From contig JBIKRJ010000153.1 in NCBI GenBank assembly GCA_044349205.1, forward strand, positions 1-5,903: DNA of 5,903 nucleotides, read 5' to 3'. This DNA is from UBA9547 sp044349205. GTDB lineage: Bacteria > Bacteroidota > Bacteroidia > Cytophagales > UBA9547. The notes under the pieces are model-generated. The model did no database searches and was not told the origin of the DNA. It saw nothing but the letters and a program-made list of their open reading frames with translations. Below, one piece after another: positions 1 through 5,903 of this stretch (the stretch's first letter is position 1; every line of letters begins with the position of its first letter). Both the position numbers and the translations under genes were made by a program.

Positions 1-3000
1 AGGAAGCAGTTTGGGTTTGAGCCTTCGCACTAGCAACGATTTTGAAATTATAAGAAGTGCCCGAAAATTGGAAGAAGGACGTGATTTTCGGATAAACAAA
101 CAGTTGGGCTACATAAGTTTGAACACACAATTGCGAAACGACGATGTACTGGGTGTGGCTTTTGAATACACCTACAACGGCATAAAATACAAAGTTGGAG
201 AGCTCACCGACGATTACGCTTCCCAAAAACCTGATGCTAGCATATTCTTAAAGCTCATTCGGCCGGCCATCATCAATGTAAAATTGCCCACCTGGAACTT
301 GATGATGAAAAACATCTACCAGCTGCCCACCACCAACATTAGCCGTAATGGCTTCCAATTGAGGGTCATTTATAAAGACGATAATTCCGGTATCGACAAC
401 CCGTTTTTGCAAGAAGGTACTGCGGTACCCGTAAAACTTAGCGACGGTACTACCACCACGCTAAAGCAACTTCCGCTTGTGCAATTGTTTAATGTGGACA
501 AACTGAACCCCAACGGCGACCCAGCTCCCGATGGCAACTGGGATTATGTGCCCGGCACCACTATCGATACCGCCAACGGCAGAGTCATTTTTGGGGTAAA
601 AGAACCCTTTGGAAACTATTTGCAACAATATTTCGACAGCTCGTCTGAATATAATTTGGTAAATAAATATGTTTTTGGAGAACTCTACGCCCAAACCCAA
701 AACAATGCGCTGCAGCTAACTACCAAAAACAAATTCTTTCTGAAAGGAAGATTCCAATCGGGTAGCTCGCAAGAAATCCAATTGCAAGGTTTGAACATTG
801 CCCGAGGTTCGGTGAGGGTACTTTCCGGAAGTACGCAATTGTCCGAAGGAAGTGATTATACGGTAAACTATGAGTTGGGGCGTGTGCGTATCGTGAACCC
901 GGGCATTTTAAGTTCGGGCAACGACATGATAATACGCTACGAAATGGCCGATCTTTTCAATTTCCGGCAAAAATCGATGTTGGGGACACGCCTGGACTAC
1001 CGCATTCACAAAGACTTCAACATAGGAGGTACATTTTTGCACTTGCGCGAAAGACCGCTCATCACAAGGGTAAGTTTGGGCGACGACCCGCTTTTCAACA
1101 CCATGTGGGGGTTGGATTTTAATTATTCGAGAGAAAGCCGATTCCTGACTAAAATGATAGATGCCTTGCCTATGGTACAAACCAAGGAACCCTCCAATAT
1201 CACAATGAAAGCCGAATTTGCCGAACTTTTGCCAGGCACTCCGCCACAAATTGGCGCCAATGCCAACATGTTTATAGATGACTTTGAAGGCTCGGAAACA
1301 CCCTACGACCTTACCCGCCAACCCATTAAGTGGATATTGGGTGCTCCGCCCAGAGAATTTTATGACGATGCCACAGTACGCAACAATCCTCTTTCATATA
1401 CCTACAAGCGTGCTAAACTTTCTTGGTACAATGTAGATCAAACCGCATTTTACCAAAATAGCGCACAAAAACCCGGCAATATCACCGACGACGAAATAAG
1501 CAACCACTATGTGAGGTCTATTGGGCCTCAAGAAATTTATCCGCAGCGTTCGCTTCAAGCAGGGGTTGCCAACGAAACCACACTCGACCTTGCCTATTTT
1601 CCCGAAGAGCGGGGTATGTACAACTTCAACCCAAACCTTACCACTGAAGGAAAACTCACCAACCCGAAAAACAATTTTGCCAGCTTAACCCGTGCTATCA
1701 CTTTCGATACCGACTTCGACAATGCCAACATCCAATACATCGAGTTTTGGCTCATGGATCCCTTTATCTCTGGAAACAAAGGAAACTTACGATTGGATAA
1801 CGGCAATACTGTGATAGACAACAGTTTGAACCAAGGCGGAGAGATGTGGTTCCAATTGGGAAGCGTGTCGGAAGATATCATGAAAGATGGTAAACATGCG
1901 TTTGAAAATGGCTTGCCGCCCGATGGTAGCCGGACTGGCATAGAGGAAAATACTTGGGGAAAAGTAACGACCACCACTTATGTAAACAACGCTTTCAGCA
2001 ACATAGGCGGTGCGCGCGACAACCAGGATGTGGGTTTGGATGGTCTTAAAACATCAGAAGAATTGACTTTTAGCGGCTACCAAAATTTTGTGAACGCTGT
2101 GAATTCGCGCGTGTCCAATCCAGCAAAAAGAGATCAGATACTAGCCGACATTTCGAACGACGATTTCAAATATTACCTTTCGGTTGACAGCAAAAACATA
2201 TTGGACAGGTACAGCCAATTCAATGGCATGGAAAACAACTCGGGTACAAACACCGTGAATGGTTTCATACAATCCAATACAAACTTGCCCGACAACGAAG
2301 ACCTGAACCAAAACAACACTGTAAGCGACCTAGAGCAATATTATGAATATAGGGTGAGCATAAAACGCGGTGCAAACGGTAAAATGGACGAGCGTGCCAA
2401 TGGTTTTGTGGTTGGAAAAATTACCAACAACATAGGTGGCGACGACGTGACCTGGTACCAAGTGCGCATTCCGATTCGCACCAATCCTATTGTGGTAAAT
2501 GGCATCAATGATTTCAAATCTATTCGTTTTGTACGCACAGTAGTAACAGGTTGGGAAAAACCCGTTGTGCTTCGTTTGGCGCAGTTTCAAATGGTAGGAA
2601 GCCTTTGGAGACCACTCGATTCCTTGTCGAGCAACAAAACCCAAATTGGGGGAAGCCCATTGGAACCCAATCAAAAAGGAAAAGTGCAGCTTTCGACGGT
2701 AAACGTAGAAGAAAACGGCAGTCCACCCTCTGGTACCACCCCTTATGTGGTGCCCCCTGGTTTTGTTCGCGACCGCGACAATACTTCCAATTTGAATCGC
2801 TTGCAGAACGAACAATCCCTGCGTATTTGTTCCGAAAGGCTTGAACCTGGCGACATTGCGCCTGCTTACAAACTCGTAAACCTCAACCTTATCAACAGCA
2901 AACGCATCAAGATGTTTTTGCATGCCGAAAGTAACACTGCGGTCGACAACGAAATAGAGGGCTTTTTGCGCGTTGGTACCGATTTTGACCAAAACTATTA

Positions 3001-5903
3001 CGACATCAGAGTTCCCCTGAAATTGACACCGCCCGGCTCAACCGACCCGAATGTGATTTGGCCTACCGAAAACGATGTAGATGTTCCGTTGGAAGATTTG
3101 AGCTATGTAAAAGCAGAGCGTAACAAATCGGGCACACCTTTCACCCAAATATTCAGCATGGCCTTGAACGGCAAGATTATAAGCATTCGCGGAAACCCAG
3201 ACTACACCTCGGTACAAGTGGCCCTCATCGGTATCCAAAATCCCATTGCCAATTCGAAAAGCCACCAAATATGTATTTGGGCAAACGAATTACGAACCAG
3301 CGGGGTAAACAGAAATCCAGGGTGGGCCGCCATGGGTACGCTGAATGCAAAACTAGCCGACTTGGCCAACGTGACTGCATCGGGTAGCTACAAATCGTCG
3401 GGGTTTGGTTCGATAGACCAGAAAATTACGGCAAGGCAACGCAACAACACTTTGCAATATGGGGCCGCCTCCAATATTTCGATGGACAAGTTCCTACCTG
3501 CCAATACAGGAATAAAAGTTCCGCTGTATGTGAGCTACGACCGCAAGGTAATCAAACCCGAATTTGACCCAACCAATCCAGACTTGAAACTGGAACAATC
3601 CCTCGCTTCCATTACCGATGCAAACGAACGAGAAGCCCGAAAAAATTTGGTCATTGACCAATCGACTAGAAGAAGTATCAGCCTAAACAATCTTCAAAAA
3701 AACAAAGTGGGAGCAACTGCCAAAAGACATGTGTACGACATAGAAAACTTAACTCTCACACTTGGCTATAATGACATTTTGAGCAGCAATTACCTGACCC
3801 AACGCTACTTTTTCAAAAACTACAAGGCAGGTTTGGCCTATAATTTTTCTGGAAACCCAAAAGCGCTAGAACCGCTCAAAGGAATTAAGTCCAATTCAAA
3901 GTATGTGCAACTTTTTTCCGCTATCAACTTTACCCCTCTGCCCAGCAACCTTACTTTCCGCACCGATTTGGATAGGCGCTATGCCATAACCCAACTAAGG
4001 GCTGGCGACTTAACTACCAACGGGGTAGCACCACTATACGAAAAATCATTTTTCCTAAACCGCTCTTATGGAATGCGTTGGGCGCTCACAAAAAGTTTAG
4101 GATTGGACTATCGTGCCAATGTAAGTGCCATCATCGACGAACCATTTGGGGAAATAAACGACGACCCTTCCAATCCCAGAAATCCAAATTCGATAAGCAA
4201 ACGTGACTCTGTTCGGAAAAACTTGGAAAGATTGGGGCGCATCAAAAATTTTGACCAGAACTTCATGTTTACCTACAAAACTCCTTTGGACAAAATTCCG
4301 ATTACCGACTGGACACAAGCCGATGTAAACTACAGCGCCAACTACATTTGGAAAGCGGGTGCACTGGGCTATGCCGATACATTGGGCAACCTCATACAAA
4401 ATTCAAGAACGATAGGCGTAAACGGCAAAATGGATTTTCTAAAACTATTCAACAAACTAAAATTTTTGAAAGAAGTAAACGCACCCCTCACGCAGATACA
4501 ACAAGAACACAACCAAAAAAGAGAATCTTGGAAAAAAGAGCTTCAAAATCCGAAGCTAAGTCCACAAGCACGCGATTCGCTCAACAAACTTATTCGAAAA
4601 ATGTATTTGAGCGAAGTAATGCCTGTGCGAGGACTTTTCCGCACTTTAATGCTTTTCAAAAACCTAAATTTTACCTACGAACGCATGGAAGGCACTGCCT
4701 TACCCGGCTTCAAGCCAAAGCCCAAATTTGTAGGTTTGGACGAAAACGATTTGGCCCCGGGCATTCCGTTCATTCTGGGCAACCAAGATGCCGACCGTTT
4801 AAAACAAAACGCGGTGGACAATGGCTGGATTGCCACATCTAGATTTCAAAGCAGCCCCCTTGTGCAAACCAAAAGTGTAAAATTTACCTATCGCACCAGC
4901 ATAGAACCTATCAAACAATTCAGGATTCAGTTTGACGGAAACCAAACACAAACACAAACATATAACGAGTTTTTTAGATACGATGTGAATGGGCAAGTTT
5001 ACACCCAAAATCCCACCCGAAGCGGTTCTTTCAAAACTTCCTATATCACGGCAATGACGGCTTTCAAAAACGACGACCCACTCACCAACAAAAACGAAAA
5101 CTTCGAACAATATGCCCAAAACAGAAAAGTCATTTTGGCTAGGCTGAACGGACTGCGACCAGGAGGTGCAGCAGGGCGCTACGATACCAATTCGCAAGAT
5201 GTACTAATTCCTGCTTTTTTGGCGGCTTACACAGGACGGGATGCCAACAAAATTGCCCTCAGTTCTTTTCCAAAAATACCTTTACCAAACTGGCGAATAG
5301 ACTATGGCGGACTTTCGTCGGTTGGGTTTATCAAACGATATTTTAGTAGTGTAAACCTGAACCACAGCTACACTTCTACCTACAATGTGAACAATTATAC
5401 CAGCTCGCTCACCTACGGAACGCAATTCGTAAACTCGAAAAATAGTGTTTTCGATGTTCCGCGTGGCGATTCCCTCAACTCGCTAAGCGTGTATGTGCCA
5501 GTTTATGTCATTGGTCAGGTTTCTATCCAAGAGGCTTTTAGTCCGCTGTTGGGTGTAAACATGAAGACAAAAAACAACATCACCTTCAATATTCGGTACA
5601 ACCGAACGCGAAATTTGAATTTGAGTACCTCCAACTCGCAAGTAATGGAAATGCGCAACGCAGACTGGAGCGTGAGTGTGGGCTACACCAAAACCGGAAT
5701 GAAGTTGCCCATAAAATACAAGCAACGCGTTTTGGTGCTGAAAAATGAAATCACCTTCCGTTTCGACTTTACCATACGCGATACCCGCACCGTGCAACGC
5801 AGAATCAACGACATAAACGTCATTACCCAAGGCACCCAACAAATCCAAATAAAACCTACCATCAACTACCGTATCAACGACCGCCTCAGCCTTCAGCTGT
5901 ATT
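1..5903 (+). CDS. sprA: SprA/Sov, type IX secretion outer-membrane translocon (gliding motility cell-surface protein), partial at both ends
   Basis: One frame is open throughout (codons from base 2, 1,967 residues, no stop), with neither start nor stop codon in the window. Family blocks appear in the expected order: QLGYISLN (34-41), VAFEYTYNG (52-60), LGRVRIVN (292-299), DDFEGS (426-431), QDVGLDG (675-681), WYQVRIPI (818-825), NEQSL (936-940), KMFLHAE (970-976), ANELR (1094-1098), GWAA (1107-1110), GFGSI (1134-1138), LPGFKPKPKF (1567-1576), DVLIPAFLAAYTG (1733-1745), FPKIPLPNW (1756-1764). Known of the family: SprA is a single-chain 36-strand outer-membrane barrel that exports T9SS cargo carrying C-terminal signals, with a lateral opening that binds PorV or a plug protein; it is needed for adhesin export and gliding in Flavobacterium and gingipain export in Porphyromonas. 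The usual length is about 2,400-2,500 residues, so I infer that about 400 N-terminal residues (with the signal peptide) and 30-40 C-terminal residues are missing. Nothing suggests a pseudogene. The family assignment comes from recognising motifs, not from a search. Confidence 0.96.
41..124 (+). repeat. SprA internal beta module, copy 1 (residues 14-41)
   Basis: This protein-level repeat unit has the pattern L-x-E-G-x-D-[FY]-x-[IV]-N-x-x-L-G-x-[IV]. It aligns without gaps to residues 271-298 (bases 812-895), sharing L23/L280, E25/E282, G26/G283, D28/D285, N32/N289, L35/L292 and G36/G293, with hydrophobic positions also kept. The pattern resembles short beta-sandwich modules of the type 'DYtvdy..G.i.f' found in many surface proteins. 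I infer a common fold and perhaps an ancient duplication; the identity is low (about 7 of 28). Confidence 0.5.
812..895 (+). repeat. SprA internal beta module, copy 2 (residues 271-298)
   Basis: This is the second copy of the module at bases 41-124. It contains L280, E282-G283, D285-Y286, N289 and L292-G293, and is followed by a short NPG turn and another beta-like stretch (MIIRYEM, residues 309-315). The same succession of a 'DY' strand, an 'LG' turn and a hydrophobic strand follows copy 1, which ends in VAFEYTYNG. A weaker, diverged third occurrence may lie at bases 539-592 (WDY followed by NGRVIF). Confidence 0.5.
2027..2062 (+). other. EF-hand-like acidic loop 1 in SprA (residues 676-687)
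   Basis: The 12-residue segment starting at D676 has the form D-x-G-x-D-G-x-x-x-x-E-E. Asp lies at positions 1 and 5, Gly at 6 and Glu at 12, matching the ligand spacing of EF-hand or thrombospondin type 3 calcium loops except that position 3 is Gly. The surrounding QDVGLDG is a block I associate with the SprA family, so the loop is probably conserved. Calcium binding is my inference. Confidence 0.4.
2300..2335 (+). other. EF-hand/dockerin-like loop 2 in SprA (residues 767-778)
   Basis: The segment starts at D767 and reads D-L-N-Q-N-N-T-V-S-D-L-E. Asp/Asn side chains fall at positions 1, 3 and 5 and Glu at 12, the spacing of dockerin-type calcium loops, with a hydrophobic Val at position 8 as is usual. 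An acidic lead-in (PDNED) precedes it and an aromatic-rich strand (YYEYRV) follows. I infer that it could bind calcium and order an extracellular or periplasmic segment; the sequence alone does not prove it. Confidence 0.45.
4430..4621 (+). other. Lys-rich, probably helical insert in SprA (residues 1477-1540)
   Basis: This stretch stands between beta-strand-like segments of the C-terminal half. Residues 1481-1540 contain 10 Lys and 3 Arg against 5 Glu and 1 Asp, and lack the alternating polar/hydrophobic pattern of barrel strands. It includes KLFNKLKFLKEVN and QEHNQKRESWKKELQ, and is followed at once by the conserved block with GTALPGF (1564-1570). Known SprA proteins, as I recall them, have a charged loop of variable length at this point. 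I infer a loop outside the membrane plane; which side it faces cannot be read from the sequence. Confidence 0.5.
4943..4960 (+). repeat. In-frame tandem hexamer (CAAACA)x3
   Basis: Three perfect copies of CAAACA lie in register with the reading frame and encode Gln-Thr three times (residues 1648-1653), just after a strand-like segment (FRIQFDGN). Gain or loss of a unit would add or remove two residues without shifting the frame, so this could vary in length between strains but could not act as an on/off switch. Confidence 0.8.

Noticed and set aside
908..1321. 137-residue open frame on the - strand
   Set aside because: It is in the same codon-aligned antisense register as the other long reverse frames and lies opposite the strongly conserved region up to DDFEGS. 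It is a shadow of sprA.
2551..2844. 97-residue open frame on the + strand, in another frame
   Set aside because: The sprA frame reads through with conserved sequence (for example NEQSL just before base 2822), so this is an out-of-frame shadow.
2330..2992. 220-residue open frame on the - strand
   Set aside because: It is in the antisense register aligned codon-for-codon with sprA, where stops arise only from sense codons TTA, CTA and TCA, which this gene uses sparingly. The translation shows no recognisable family and lies across conserved SprA blocks.
3696..3702. Run of seven A as a possible phase-variation or programmed-frameshift site
   Set aside because: The run is short, common in such sequence, and lacks a downstream structure or an alternative frame that continues a recognisable protein. 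The main frame goes on intact.
4348..4842. 164-residue open frame on the + strand, in another frame
   Set aside because: Its composition (many Lys, Arg, Thr, Gln) is what an A/C-rich coding strand gives out of frame. The sprA frame is continuous and conserved through the same bases, so neither an overlapping gene nor a frameshift is supported.
4799..5197. 132-residue open frame on the - strand, with similar ones at 461-700, 3038-3268, 4097-4399 and 5483-5848
   Set aside because: All are in the codon-aligned antisense register and lack recognisable domains. They are explained by the codon choice of the sense gene.
1..5903. A novel defence, mobile or regulatory system
   Set aside because: All bases are accounted for by one intact reading frame of a known family. 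There is no room between genes and no transposase, integrase, array or RNA-gene signature.

Overview
The window lies inside one very large protein-coding gene on the + strand. One reading frame, with codons beginning at base 2, stays open from the first base to the last: 1,967 complete codons, no stop and no frameshift. The gene has neither its start nor its stop here, so both ends are cut by the window. I translated the frame in full and recognise it as SprA (called Sov in Porphyromonas), the giant outer-membrane beta-barrel translocon of the type IX secretion system (T9SS), also known as a gliding-motility cell-surface protein. Residue numbers below count from the first complete codon in the window (residue 1 = bases 2-4).

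SprA/Sov is confined to the Bacteroidota and close relatives, so the source is a member of that group. Moderate GC (mid-40s percent by eye) and a protein rich in Asn, Thr, Gln and aromatic residues fit this. I cannot name an order or genus. With a usual family length of about 2,400-2,500 residues, and C-terminal barrel motifs reaching almost to base 5903, I infer that roughly 400 N-terminal residues (signal peptide and first part of the protein) and about 30-40 C-terminal residues lie outside.

Layout by region: bases 2-600 hold conserved N-half blocks and beta-rich modules; 720-1300 a second copy of the beta module and the family signature DDFEGS; 1300-2500 large soluble or loop segments with two EF-hand-like acidic loops; 2500-3300 the blocks around NEQSL, KMFLHAE and ANELR; 3300-5903 alternating beta strands and loops of the C-terminal half, with a Lys-rich insert at 4430-4621, the block DVLIPAFLAAYTG near 5200, and the last barrel strands.

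There are no intergenic bases, so I see no promoters, terminators, RNA genes, insertion sequences, CRISPR arrays or attachment sites. No previously undescribed system is visible: this is a core component of a known one. Points worth a second look are within the protein: internal repeats, candidate calcium loops, a basic insert, a lone cysteine pair and a small in-frame DNA repeat.
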